This document shows positions 27,499 through 35,110 of a DNA stretch of 64,000 nucleotides, one piece after another. The notes below the pieces were generated by a model. It had not been told where the DNA came from. It searched no databases and saw only the letters and a list, made by a program, of their open reading frames with translations. Each line of letters starts with the position of its first letter. Position 1 is the stretch's first letter. The DNA is taken from the NCBI GenBank assembly GCA_902774015.1, contig CACYHB010000003.1, positions 62,001-126,000 of the forward strand, in the 5' to 3' direction. The DNA is from Oscillospiraceae bacterium. Its GTDB lineage: Bacteria; Bacillota; Clostridia; Oscillospirales; Oscillospiraceae. A program made the position numbers and the translations under genes.

Positions 27499-28752
27499 AT
27501 GGATATATGGCATACCCGGGGAGGCAACCGATTGGAAGGCAGCCTGAGGATCCAGGGCTCCAAAAATGCTGCGCTCCCGATCCTGGCGGCGTCGCTCCTC
27601 TGCCCGCTGCACTGCGAGCTGCTTCGCGTCCCGCGGCTGTCGGACGTGGATGCGGCGCTTTCGATCCTGCGCAGCCTCGGCTGTCGGGCCGATCAGCAGC
27701 CGGAAGGAGTCTATATAGATTCCACGGAAGTATCCTGCTGTTCGATTCCCCCTGCACTGATGGAGCAGATGCGCTCCTCGGTGATCTTCATGGGCGCGCT
27801 GCTGGCCCGCTTCGGAGAAGCATGGCTGAGTATGCCGGGCGGCTGTAAACTGGGAAAACGTCCCATTGATCTGCACCTGACAGCAATGCGAAGCCTGGGC
27901 GCGGAAATCGAGACAGAAAACGGAAGCCTGCACTGCAGAGCGCAAAAGCTGCGCGGCTCGGAGATCGAACTGCCCTTTCCCAGCGTGGGGGCGACGGAAA
28001 ACGCCATGCTGGCCGCCTGCGGTGCAAAAGGGGAGACTCTCATCCGCGGTGCTGCCCGGGAACCGGAGATCGTGACGCTGCAGGCTTTCCTGCGCGCCAT
28101 GGGGGCCGAGATCGAAGGCGCGGGCAGCCCCTGTATCCGCATCGGCGGGCTGCGGCCTGTAAAATCGCTGCGCTTTGCCGTGGGAGCGGATCGCATCGCG
28201 GCCGCCACTTTTGCCTGCGCCGTCGCCTGCTGCGGCGGAGATGTGGAGCTTCGCGGTGTGGATGCGCGGCAAATTTCTGCGCTTCTCCACTTCCTAAATG
28301 CGGCGGGCTGTGATATAATAACCAAGAATCGCGTGCTCAGGATCCGCGCGCAGGGTCGCCTCACAGCCGTTGGTCCCGTCGTCACGGAGCCGTATCCAGG
28401 CTTTCCGACGGATGCCCAGCCGCTTTTGATGGCGGCAATGCTCCGAGCCAGGGGGAGGACGTTCATCCGCGAGACGATTTTCGAGCAGCGCTTCCGGCAG
28501 GCGCCGGAGCTCTGCCGCCTCGGGGCACGGATCCGCGTCGACGGCCGGACGGCGGAGATCCTCGGCGTCGAGGCTCTGCACGGTGCCGCGCTTGCCGCGA
28601 CGGATCTTCGCGGCGGTGCTGCGATGATCCTGGCGGCGCTTTCGGCAGAAGGGGAGAGCACGGTGCTCGACGAGGGCCACATTCGACGGGGCTATGAAGA
28701 CCTGGAGCTGTGCCTGGAAAGCCTTGGCGCAAATATTCTATTGGAAGGCTGA
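27499..28752 (+). CDS. murA: UDP-N-acetylglucosamine 1-carboxyvinyltransferase, second copy
   Basis: This complete 417-aa MurA paralogue (MurA2/MurZ role) carries the conserved residues: Lys in QGSKNAALP, the fosfomycin-target Cys in PGGCKLGKRPIDLH near residue 115, [11 protein letters not shown], and Arg in RRGYEDLE. It is therefore probably active rather than a decayed copy. It is Cys-rich compared with many MurA proteins. It lies inside the dcw cluster between murG and ftsQ, and its translation may be governed by the leader hairpins. Confidence 0.93.
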   Translation: MDIWHTRGGNRLEGSLRIQGSKNAALPILAASLLCPLHCELLRVPRLSDVDAALSILRSLGCRADQQPEGVYIDSTEVSCCSIPPALMEQMRSSVIFMGALLARFGEAWLSMPGGCKLGKRPIDLHLTAMRSLGAEIETENGSLHCRAQKLRGSEIELPFPSVGATENAMLAACGAKGETLIRGAAREPEIVTLQAFLRAMGAEIEGAGSPCIRIGGLRPVKSLRFAVGADRIAAATFACAVACCGGDVELRGVDARQISALLHFLNAAGCDIITKNRVLRIRAQGRLTAVGPVVTEPYPGFPTDAQPLLMAAMLRARGRTFIRETIFEQRFRQAPELCRLGARIRVDGRTAEILGVEALHGAALAATDLRGGAAMILAALSAEGESTVLDEGHIRRGYEDLELCLESLGANILLEG

Positions 28753-28778
28753 GAATTCCAAAGACAAAGGAGAAAGCG

Positions 28779-29561
28779 ATGGCATCCACGCTTCACAACA
28801 ACCAGCCGCCTGCCGACAAACGCAGCGGTTACATGAAGCCCCGGCGGCGCAGCAGCTTCAGCGGCCCGGTTGTGTTCGTCCTGGTGGTTCTGGGCATCAT
28901 CTTCGTGATGAGCCTGCTGTTTCGTGTGTCTGACATCCAGGTGGAGGGCAACGTCCACTATACGGATGAAGAGATCATCCGCGCCATTGACATCGAACCG
29001 GGCGACAACCTGTTTTTCTTCAACCGTTTCGCGGCTTTTGCCCGTGTGTATTCCAAGCTCCCATACATTGAAAACGGCTCTGTGGAACGGCAGCTCCCCA
29101 ACAAGGTCATTATCACCGTAGAGGAGACCACGGCGCTGGCCTACCTGGAGCTTGGCGAAGAGCAGTGGACGCTGGACAGAAACTGCAAGGTGCTGGGCAA
29201 GGCGGCGGAGGGTGAAACTGCCTCGCTGATCCCCGTGGTGGGCATCCGGCCCGGCACCCTGCTCATCGGCGAGCAGATGCAGACGGAAGACCAGGATCAG
29301 GAACTGGTGGATTTCCTGGCCGCCGTACTGTATCAGATCGAGGAGCGAGGACTTTATTCCGAGGTCAAGCGCGTGAACTTTGCCAATCCCAAAAGCCCGG
29401 AATTCACCTACAGCAACAAGTATACCGTCGTCCTCGGGACACAGAATAATCTGGAGCGGAAATTCGGCATGTTCGTAAACGTGCTGGGGAAGCTGAAGGC
29501 AGGCGACGTGGGAATCATTGACCTGTCCGACGGGCGGACCGCTCACTTCAGCCCGAACTGA
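28779..29561 (+). CDS. divIB: Cell division protein FtsQ/DivIB
   Basis: This 260-aa bitopic protein has a basic N-terminus, one transmembrane helix at about residues 26-48, a POTRA domain (FRVSDIQVEGNVHYTDEEII), then a beta domain with KLPYIENGSVERQLPNKVII. It forms the divisome complex with FtsL and DivIC. ATG 28779 follows AAAGGAG by six bases. The short tail after the beta domain resembles Firmicute DivIB. Confidence 0.88.
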   Translation: MASTLHNNQPPADKRSGYMKPRRRSSFSGPVVFVLVVLGIIFVMSLLFRVSDIQVEGNVHYTDEEIIRAIDIEPGDNLFFFNRFAAFARVYSKLPYIENGSVERQLPNKVIITVEETTALAYLELGEEQWTLDRNCKVLGKAAEGETASLIPVVGIRPGTLLIGEQMQTEDQDQELVDFLAAVLYQIEERGLYSEVKRVNFANPKSPEFTYSNKYTVVLGTQNNLERKFGMFVNVLGKLKAGDVGIIDLSDGRTAHFSPN

Positions 29562-29618
29562 AATCTTTTTCCAATTACAAAATCTTTACAAAAGATTTCT
29601 AAAATCCCCAAATCCTAC

Positions 29619-29647
29619 TTGACCGGGATAGAAAAATGTAATAATAT
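29619..29647 (+). promoter_or_regulatory. Sigma-A promoter of ftsZ
   Basis: TTGACC at 29619 and TAATAT at 29642 are spaced by 17 bases in an AT-rich gap of about 150 bases. This would let ftsZ be transcribed independently of the upstream cluster. Confidence 0.65.
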
Positions 29648-29710
29648 ATAGCATAGCAATCTGATGTGCTGTGTTTTGTACAGCCTTAGAATAGAGATGG
29701 AGGCAAGACA

Positions 29711-30874
29711 ATGGATTATAAAACCGAAACCGGACCCGATAATGTGGTAACGATCAAGGTCGTTGGCGTCGGCGGCGCCGGCAACAACGTGGTCAACAGA
29801 ATGGTAAAAGCCGGCACCCAGGGTGTCGAGTTTATTGCAATCAATACAGACAAGCAGGCGCTGTCCGTTTCCAATGCCGATCAGAAGATCCAGATCGGTG
29901 AAAAGGTGACCCGCGGCCAGGGCGCCGGTTCCGATCCCGAGGTCGGCAAGCGCGCCGCCGAAGAGAGCCGGAACAACATCGCCAAGGCCATCGAGGAGGC
30001 CGATATGGTGTTCATTACCGCCGGTATGGGCGGCGGCACCGGTACCGGTGCGGCTCCCGCCGTGGCGGAGATCGCCCGCGAGGCCGGCTGCCTCACCGTT
30101 GGCGTTGTGACCAAGCCCTTCAAGTTCGAGGGCAAGCGCCGCATGGACCAGGCAAACGAGGGCATCCGCGATCTGCTCGGCCGGGTGGACTCTCTGCTGA
30201 TCATCCCCAATGACCGCCTGAAATACGCCACCGACCAGAAGGTTACTTTGGCCAACGCGTTTGAGATCGCCGACGACGTGCTGAAGCAGGCCGTCACCAG
30301 CATCTCCGATCTGATCAAAAACACCGGCTTCATTAACCTTGACTTTGCCGATGTGACCTGCATCATGAAGAACGCCGGCTTTGCCCACATGGGCGTCGGC
30401 CATGCCGCAGGCAAGGGCAAGGCGGAAGACGCCGCCCGCATGGCTGTCGCAAGCCCTCTGATGGAGACTTCCATCAACGGCGCCCGCGGCGTGCTCATCA
30501 ACATCACCGGCTCCGAAGATATGGGCCTGGAGGACGTGGAAGCAGCGGCCAACCTGGTGCAGGAGGCCGCGCACCCCGACGCCAACATCATCTTCGGCGC
30601 CACCTTTGACGATTCGCTGCAGGATGAGATCCGCGTGACGGTGATTGCCACAGGCTTTGAAGAGAACGCAGGTGCGGAAAAGCCCGCTGAGAAGCCGGCA
30701 GCCGCTCCCGCCGCCAAGCCTCAGGGCCTGTTCTCCGGCGCTGCGGAGAGAGCCGCAGCCGTCTCTGCCGTCCCGCCTCCCATTGTCGGTGAGCCCGCTG
30801 CGCCCGCCTCTGCTGCCGAGCCTGCCGGGGAAGATCCCTTTGACAGCATTTTCAAGATCTTCAACACCAAGTAA
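29711..30874 (+). CDS. ftsZ: Cell division protein FtsZ
   Basis: FtsZ is the tubulin-like GTPase that forms the Z-ring. This 387-aa protein has [13 protein letters not shown], the tubulin signature [10 protein letters not shown], the NTDKQAL loop and the T7 segment [15 protein letters not shown] linker rich in Ala, Pro and Glu covers about residues 318-372. It ends in [13 protein letters not shown] rather than the common IPxFLRRR-type conserved tail. GGAGG at 29699 sets the start. ftsA and sepF are not in the window. Confidence 0.97.
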   Translation: MDYKTETGPDNVVTIKVVGVGGAGNNVVNRMVKAGTQGVEFIAINTDKQALSVSNADQKIQIGEKVTRGQGAGSDPEVGKRAAEESRNNIAKAIEEADMVFITAGMGGGTGTGAAPAVAEIAREAGCLTVGVVTKPFKFEGKRRMDQANEGIRDLLGRVDSLLIIPNDRLKYATDQKVTLANAFEIADDVLKQAVTSISDLIKNTGFINLDFADVTCIMKNAGFAHMGVGHAAGKGKAEDAARMAVASPLMETSINGARGVLINITGSEDMGLEDVEAAANLVQEAAHPDANIIFGATFDDSLQDEIRVTVIATGFEENAGAEKPAEKPAAAPAAKPQGLFSGAAERAAAVSAVPPPIVGEPAAPASAAEPAGEDPFDSIFKIFNTK

Positions 30875-30901
30875 CGATCTGCACACTTTGCGGCTTTTCG
30901 C

Positions 30902-30930
30902 TTGCTTATGCGTCAAGAATCGTGTATAAT
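30902..30930 (+). promoter_or_regulatory. Candidate promoter of the yihY operon
   Basis: TTGCTT at 30902 and TATAAT at 30925 are spaced by 17 bases. The -10 box runs into the 5' arm of the ftsZ terminator, so the predicted start lies inside that hairpin. Confidence 0.55.
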
Positions 30931-30970
30931 AACAGGAACTCCGCTTCTGTGGAGTTCCTGTTATTCTATT
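30928..30970 (+). terminator. Terminator of ftsZ
   Basis: A perfect 15-bp stem (30928-30942 with 30951-30965) with an 8-base loop is followed by CTATTTT. Confidence 0.85.
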
Positions 30971-30989
30971 TTGGGAGAGGAGGGAGACG

Positions 30990-31808
30990 ATGAAAGCTTT
31001 GCAGGTTTTTCGTGAGATCGCGCGGCTTTACAACGGCAAGCGTATCCCACGCGCAGCGGCGGCTCTGTCATATTATATGACGATGACCATCTTCCCCCTG
31101 ATCATCTGTCTGTACTCCCTGCTTGGCAACAATTATGCCAGGGCGATGCAGATCCTCGATTTTCTGGATGATTTTATGAGCGCGGAGACCACGCGCACCA
31201 TCAAGTCCTTCATTGTGTATGTCTCCATGAGTCACAGCACGGCCATGTTTTTCGCAGGCCTCACCGTGGTGTTGACCTCTGCCAGCGCTGCCGTACGCAC
31301 GCTGCAGGGCACGATTGGTGAAATGCAGGGCGGCCGCCGCTTCCAGGGCCTGCGGGATTTTCTGTTCAGCCTCATTTTTTCTCTGGCATTTCTGGCCTCC
31401 ATGTATTTCGGAATCGTCGTCATGTTTACGGGCCGGGATTTCATAGAGCTCCTGAATGGCTGGCTGCCCTTTATTGACATCAGCAGTTCCTGGCAGTGGA
31501 TCCGCTTTTTGCTGCTGGGCGGCATCATGCTGGTGATCTTCTACGGCATTTACCAGGTCTCCAAGCGGAGGCGGGATCGTTATCCGATCCTGCCCGGCGC
31601 GATCTTTGCCACCCTCGGCGTCGTGGGAATGAGCTGGGTGTTTTCCGTGTTTATTTCGGCTTCGACCCGCTATCCCCTGGTCTACGGCTCGCTGGCATCC
31701 CTGATTCTGCTGATGTTCTGGCTTTTCCTCTGTTGTCAGATCATCTATATCGGCGCCGCGCTGAACATTTCGCTGCGAGACGTGAAGGAGGGGGGAGAGA
31801 GCATATGA
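30990..31808 (+). CDS. YihY/BrkB family membrane protein
   Basis: This 272-aa protein has about six transmembrane helices and the YihY signatures RAAAALSYYMTMTIFPL near the N-terminus and YGSLASLILLMFWLFLCCQIIYIGA at the C-terminus. Relatives were once misnamed RNase BN; their function is unknown, possibly transport. A GGGAGAGGAGGG ribosome binding site precedes ATG 30990. It shares an ATGA overlap with the next gene. Confidence 0.88.
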   Translation: MKALQVFREIARLYNGKRIPRAAAALSYYMTMTIFPLIICLYSLLGNNYARAMQILDFLDDFMSAETTRTIKSFIVYVSMSHSTAMFFAGLTVVLTSASAAVRTLQGTIGEMQGGRRFQGLRDFLFSLIFSLAFLASMYFGIVVMFTGRDFIELLNGWLPFIDISSSWQWIRFLLLGGIMLVIFYGIYQVSKRRRDRYPILPGAIFATLGVVGMSWVFSVFISASTRYPLVYGSLASLILLMFWLFLCCQIIYIGAALNISLRDVKEGGESI

Positions 31809-32551
31809 GGTATCAGGATCTCAATGCCGCCGCCATCGATCGCTGGGTCGAGGAGGGCTGGGAGTGGGGTGTCCCCATCACGCATGAGGACTATCTGCGT
31901 GCAAAGGCAGGGGACTGGTCGGTGCTGCTCACGCCGACGAAGCCCGTTCCGAAGTGCTGGTTTCCCGCGCTGAACGGCTGCCGCGTGCTGGGACTCGCCG
32001 CGGGCGGCGGGCAGCAAATGCCCGTTTTCGCGGCTCTCGGCGCCCGCTGCTCGGTCCTGGATTACTCCGCGCGTCAGATCGAGAGCGAGCGGCAGCTTGC
32101 GGAGAGAGAGGGTTATGAGATCTCGTGTTTCCGCGCGGATATGACACAGCCGCTGCCCTTCGCGGATGAGAGTTTTGACCTTGTTTTCCATCCGGTCTCC
32201 AATTGCTATATCCGGAAGGTGGAGCCTGTGTGGCGGGAATGCTGGCGGGTCCTGCGACCCGGCGGTCTGCTGATGGCCGGCCTGGACAACGGACTCATTT
32301 TTCTCTTTGGCGAGGACGAGAGCCATGTGACCGGGTTTCTCCCCTTTGACCCTCTGCGCAGCGAGGACCAGCGTCTGCAGTTGGAGCGCGAGGACTGCGG
32401 CATGCAGTTTTCCCACAGCATCGCCGAACAGATCGGCGGTCAGCTTCGGGCCGGTTTTCGGCTTCTTGACGTCTATGACGACACCAACGGAGTAGGCTAT
32501 TTGCATGAACACGGCGCGCCGAGCTTCTGGGCTACCCTTTCACAAAAATGA
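31805..32551 (+). CDS. Class I SAM-dependent methyltransferase
   Basis: This 248-aa protein has SAM-binding motif VLGLAAGGGQQMPVFAALG, an acidic second motif (CSVLDYSARQI), DMTQPLPFADESFDLVFHPVS and WRVLRPGGLLMAGLDN. The substrate is not evident; small-molecule methylation is most likely. The start overlaps the yihY stop by four bases, and the stop codon lies within the terminator hairpin. Confidence 0.85.
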   Translation: MRYQDLNAAAIDRWVEEGWEWGVPITHEDYLRAKAGDWSVLLTPTKPVPKCWFPALNGCRVLGLAAGGGQQMPVFAALGARCSVLDYSARQIESERQLAEREGYEISCFRADMTQPLPFADESFDLVFHPVSNCYIRKVEPVWRECWRVLRPGGLLMAGLDNGLIFLFGEDESHVTGFLPFDPLRSEDQRLQLEREDCGMQFSHSIAEQIGGQLRAGFRLLDVYDDTNGVGYLHEHGAPSFWATLSQK

Positions 32552-32584
32552 TCCCGCAGGAACAAATCCTGCGGGATCATTTTT
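32548..32584. terminator. Bidirectional terminator between convergent genes
   Basis: A perfect 14-bp stem (32548-32561 with 32567-32580) with loop ACAAA is followed by Ts on the plus strand. It is preceded by five As that give a T-run on the minus strand. It can serve both the methyltransferase gene and the csoR-like gene. Confidence 0.88.
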
Positions 32585-32603
32585 GGATTCACGGAAGGTT
32601 TTC

Positions 32604-32954
32604 TCAACCCATAAACTTGTCGATGGCCTCATTCAGAGCCTGGAGATCGGCAGAATCGCCGTCACCCACGCAGTGCTCCAGATGGTCCTTGAGGATCACC
32701 CGTGCGGTGCTGCTGAGGGCAGAACGGACCGCTGCCAGCTGCACCAGTACTTCCGTGCAGTCCCGCCCGTCCTCCACCATGCGCTTGACGGATTCCAGAT
32801 GACCGATAGCCCGGGACAGCCGGTTGATCACAGCTTTCGTCTGGGTGTGCACATGCCCGTGGGCGTGCTCATGTCCGTGCTCGTGTTCAGCCGGGTGGGC
32901 GTGAACATGACCGTCACCGTGGTCATGGTAATAGATTTCCTCGTGTTCGTGCAT
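32604..32954 (-). CDS. CsoR/RcnR family metal-sensing repressor with His-rich N-terminus
   Basis: Numbered from ATG 32954, this 116-aa protein has a tail of about 37 residues containing 14 His (HDHGDGHVHAHP, HEHGHEHAHGHVH), then a four-helix CsoR-type repressor core. Core residues Cys66, His91 and Cys95 show the same spacing (25 and 29) as the Cu(I) ligands Cys36, His61 and Cys65 of M. tuberculosis CsoR. Copper is thus the likely signal, though the tail could bind Ni, Zn or Cu. A GTG three codons upstream (32963) is an alternative start. No copper exporter is nearby. Confidence 0.85.
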   Translation of the reverse strand: MHEHEEIYYHDHGDGHVHAHPAEHEHGHEHAHGHVHTQTKAVINRLSRAIGHLESVKRMVEDGRDCTEVLVQLAAVRSALSSTARVILKDHLEHCVGDGDSADLQALNEAIDKFMG

Positions 32955-33040
32955 TTTGGTCACTTTCTCTCGCTGTCAGAATAAAGCAAGTATACAGGAA
33001 AAGGAAGCATTTCGCAAGCCCCCTCGGGGGATATATCTTG

Positions 33041-33631
33041 TTATCCTGCATACGCCGCGCACCAGCGCTCCAGCAGGGCACGGACCTCGTCTGCATTATC
33101 CTCCCGCAGCTCTGCGACCAGACAGTCGCTCGCGTGCTCCAGCGCGTCCAGAAGCGTGCGCAGCTTTGCCGGATAGCGGTCGCTCAGACCCAGCAGACCC
33201 CGCAGAAGCTCCGCGTCTTCCGGGCTTCTCAGAGCGCCGACGCAGGGATGGTCCGTATTGAGGCAGCTCAGCAGCGCTGCGGCGAATTCCGGGATCACCA
33301 GTTCATAACCGCCCAACTCGTCCAGCAGGGCGTAAGGGTACCATATGGCTTCCTCCAGGAGCCGGACGCCAGTCTGCCGGAAGACCTCGTGGTCTTTCTC
33401 GGGCGGAAAGCAGCGGCAGTCCAGATAGAGCTCCGGTGTGAAACCCGCAACGCCCGCTGCGGCCGCGGCAGGCAGCAGGGAATAGCCCACGAAGCTTCCT
33501 TCGCTGTCTATGCTCCGCTCTGTCACAAAGCCGCCGGCGGCCGCAAGGCGCGCGCCGAGCGCTTCGCGGATCAGCCTGGTTTTTCCGATGCCGGCGGGGC
33601 CGACCAAGAATAGCTTTTTCTCCATTTGCAT
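33041..33631 (-). CDS. THEP1-like nucleoside-triphosphatase
   Basis: This 197-aa P-loop protein has Walker A LVGPAGIGKT at the N-terminus, FVTERSIDSEG, a likely Walker B in YPYALLDELGGYEL, and a C-terminal helix. It resembles the NTPase_1/THEP1 family, which hydrolyses nucleotides and has been proposed to act in nucleotide or RNA metabolism; its role is unknown. ATG 33631 and a second in-frame ATG at 33625 both lack a good ribosome binding site. A consensus promoter ends only a few bases upstream, suggesting a leaderless transcript. Confidence 0.7.
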   Translation of the reverse strand: MQMEKKLFLVGPAGIGKTRLIREALGARLAAAGGFVTERSIDSEGSFVGYSLLPAAAAAGVAGFTPELYLDCRCFPPEKDHEVFRQTGVRLLEEAIWYPYALLDELGGYELVIPEFAAALLSCLNTDHPCVGALRSPEDAELLRGLLGLSDRYPAKLRTLLDALEHASDCLVAELREDNADEVRALLERWCAAYAG

Positions 33632-33641
33632 CACCGCGAAC

Positions 33642-33670
33642 AGTATAGTTTGATCCGATAGAAATGTCAA
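33642..33670 (-). promoter_or_regulatory. Consensus sigma-A promoter of the NTPase gene
   Basis: On the minus strand TTGACA (33670-33665) and TATACT (33647-33642) are spaced by exactly 17 bases. Transcription would start near 33635, about four bases before ATG 33631. Confidence 0.85.
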
Positions 33671-33681
33671 TTTGCAGCGAC

Positions 33682-33711
33682 TTGACGGGAATGCGTTTTT
33701 CGGAGTAAACT
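33682..33711 (+). promoter_or_regulatory. Promoter of the GNAT-FRG operon
   Basis: TTGACG at 33682 and TAAACT at 33706 are spaced by 18 bases. It is back to back with the NTPase promoter, the two -35 boxes lying 11 bases apart. Confidence 0.65.
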
Positions 33712-33744
33712 GAAGCACAGAGATCAGAAAGGGGGCTGCCGCGC

Positions 33745-34227
33745 ATGAGCCTTGTGATCCGAAGCGCTTATGATTCCCCGGAGGAGATCCGGGCGCTCTT
33801 CTCCGAATACACCGCGATCCTTGTGACGGGAGATCCGGCGTTTCAGCACTACCTGGATCTGCAGGACTACGAAAGGGAAATCGCCGACCTCTCGGAGAAA
33901 TATGGGGAACCGGGCGGGAGGCTGATTCTTGCGGAATGGAACGGAGAGACGGCCGGCTGTGCCGCGCTGCACCGGCTGAGCGACGACCTCGGAGAACTCA
34001 AGCGGCTTTACGTCCGTCCGGCCTTTCGCGGGAAAGGGATCGGCAGGGCGCTTACGGAGAGAATCATCTGCGAGGCGCGCATCGCGGGATATCGGACTCT
34101 GCAGCTGGATACCCAGCCCTTTCTTCCGGAGGCCATCCGTTTGTATCACCGACTGGGCTTTGAGGATATGCCCGGTTACAATCCCAGCCCGCTGCCGGCG
34201 ACACTGTATATGAAAATGGAGCTGTAA
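33745..34227 (+). CDS. GNAT family N-acetyltransferase
   Basis: This 160-aa GCN5-related acetyltransferase has the acetyl-CoA pyrophosphate loop RPAFRGKGIGRALTERI and the preceding LKRLYV strand, with AIRLYHRLGFE near the C-terminus. The acceptor is unknown. It is followed after three bases by the FRG-domain gene, so the two are cotranscribed. Confidence 0.88.
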   Translation: MSLVIRSAYDSPEEIRALFSEYTAILVTGDPAFQHYLDLQDYEREIADLSEKYGEPGGRLILAEWNGETAGCAALHRLSDDLGELKRLYVRPAFRGKGIGRALTERIICEARIAGYRTLQLDTQPFLPEAIRLYHRLGFEDMPGYNPSPLPATLYMKMEL

Positions 34228-34230
34228 AGT

Positions 34231-35037
34231 ATGATCAAGGAAATCCGCATCACCAGCGTGGAGGAGCTGGTCCCGCTGCTTTCGGACCAGGAATACCGCC
34301 CGGAGCTCAAGCGCAATCGCTGCAACTATGTATACCGCGGGATGCCAAACATCGGCTATAAGATGACCACCAGCCTGCGCCGCAACTGCAAGGAACTGGA
34401 GCGGACGCTGGAGCCCGCGATCCTGAAAAATTTTGCCAAATACGCCGTGATTGAGGACCCCACCGTGGCCCACTCCGTCTGGCGGCAGATGATCCTGGGT
34501 CAGCACCACGGCCTGCCTACCCGCCTTCTCGACTGGACGCACTCGGCGCTGGTGGCGCTGCACTTTGCGGTCAGCGAGGAAAACCTGGAGAATATGGCTG
34601 AGCACGACTGCATGGTCTGGCGCATCGATATCAACGAACTGCACTCTCTTCTGCCGGAGAATTATCAGGCCATCATGCGTAAAAACAAAGCCGAGGTCTT
34701 TTCGGTTGACATGCTGACCCAGGCGGCCAGCAGCCTTGACCAGTATGACGCCGACATGGGGGATAGGGGAATGGTCGTCATTGAGCCGCCCTCCATCAAC
34801 CAGCGCATCGTGAACCAATACGCGTTCTTTTCCATCATCCCGCTGGAGATGGAGGATGTGGAGGCTTTTCTGGACAGATATACGGAGCACACGGTCAAGT
34901 ATGTGATCGACCGCGATCTCCGCTGGCGTGTGCGGGACATGCTGGATCAGCTCAACATGTCCGAGCGCATCGTCTATCCCGGGCTGGACGGCCTCTCCAA
35001 ATGGATCGCCCGGCACTATTTTGTGAAAGACGAGTGA
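34231..35037 (+). CDS. FRG domain-containing protein
   Basis: This 268-aa protein has the FRG domain pattern: NYVYRGMPN near residue 35, GQHHGLPTRLLDWT near residue 95, and ALHFAV soon after. FRG domains are found in bacteria and phages, sometimes in toxin or defence contexts, and are of unknown biochemical activity. A relation to ADP-ribosyltransferase-like folds is possible, but I cannot show it here. There is no membrane segment or other domain. It is paired with a GNAT and closed by a strong terminator. Confidence 0.8.
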   Translation: MIKEIRITSVEELVPLLSDQEYRPELKRNRCNYVYRGMPNIGYKMTTSLRRNCKELERTLEPAILKNFAKYAVIEDPTVAHSVWRQMILGQHHGLPTRLLDWTHSALVALHFAVSEENLENMAEHDCMVWRIDINELHSLLPENYQAIMRKNKAEVFSVDMLTQAASSLDQYDADMGDRGMVVIEPPSINQRIVNQYAFFSIIPLEMEDVEAFLDRYTEHTVKYVIDRDLRWRVRDMLDQLNMSERIVYPGLDGLSKWIARHYFVKDE

Positions 35038-35048
35038 CTCAGTATCAG

Positions 35049-35089
35049 CAAAAAAAGACTGTGAATCCGAGGATTCACAGTCTTTTTTT
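35049..35089. terminator. Bidirectional terminator, FRG gene and lipoprotein gene
   Basis: A 16-bp stem (35053-35068 with 35071-35086) contains GACTGTGAATCC. A-runs on the left and T-runs on the right make it work in both directions between convergent genes. Confidence 0.9.
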
Positions 35090-35110
35090 GTCATGCGGTT
35101 TAATGCGGGA

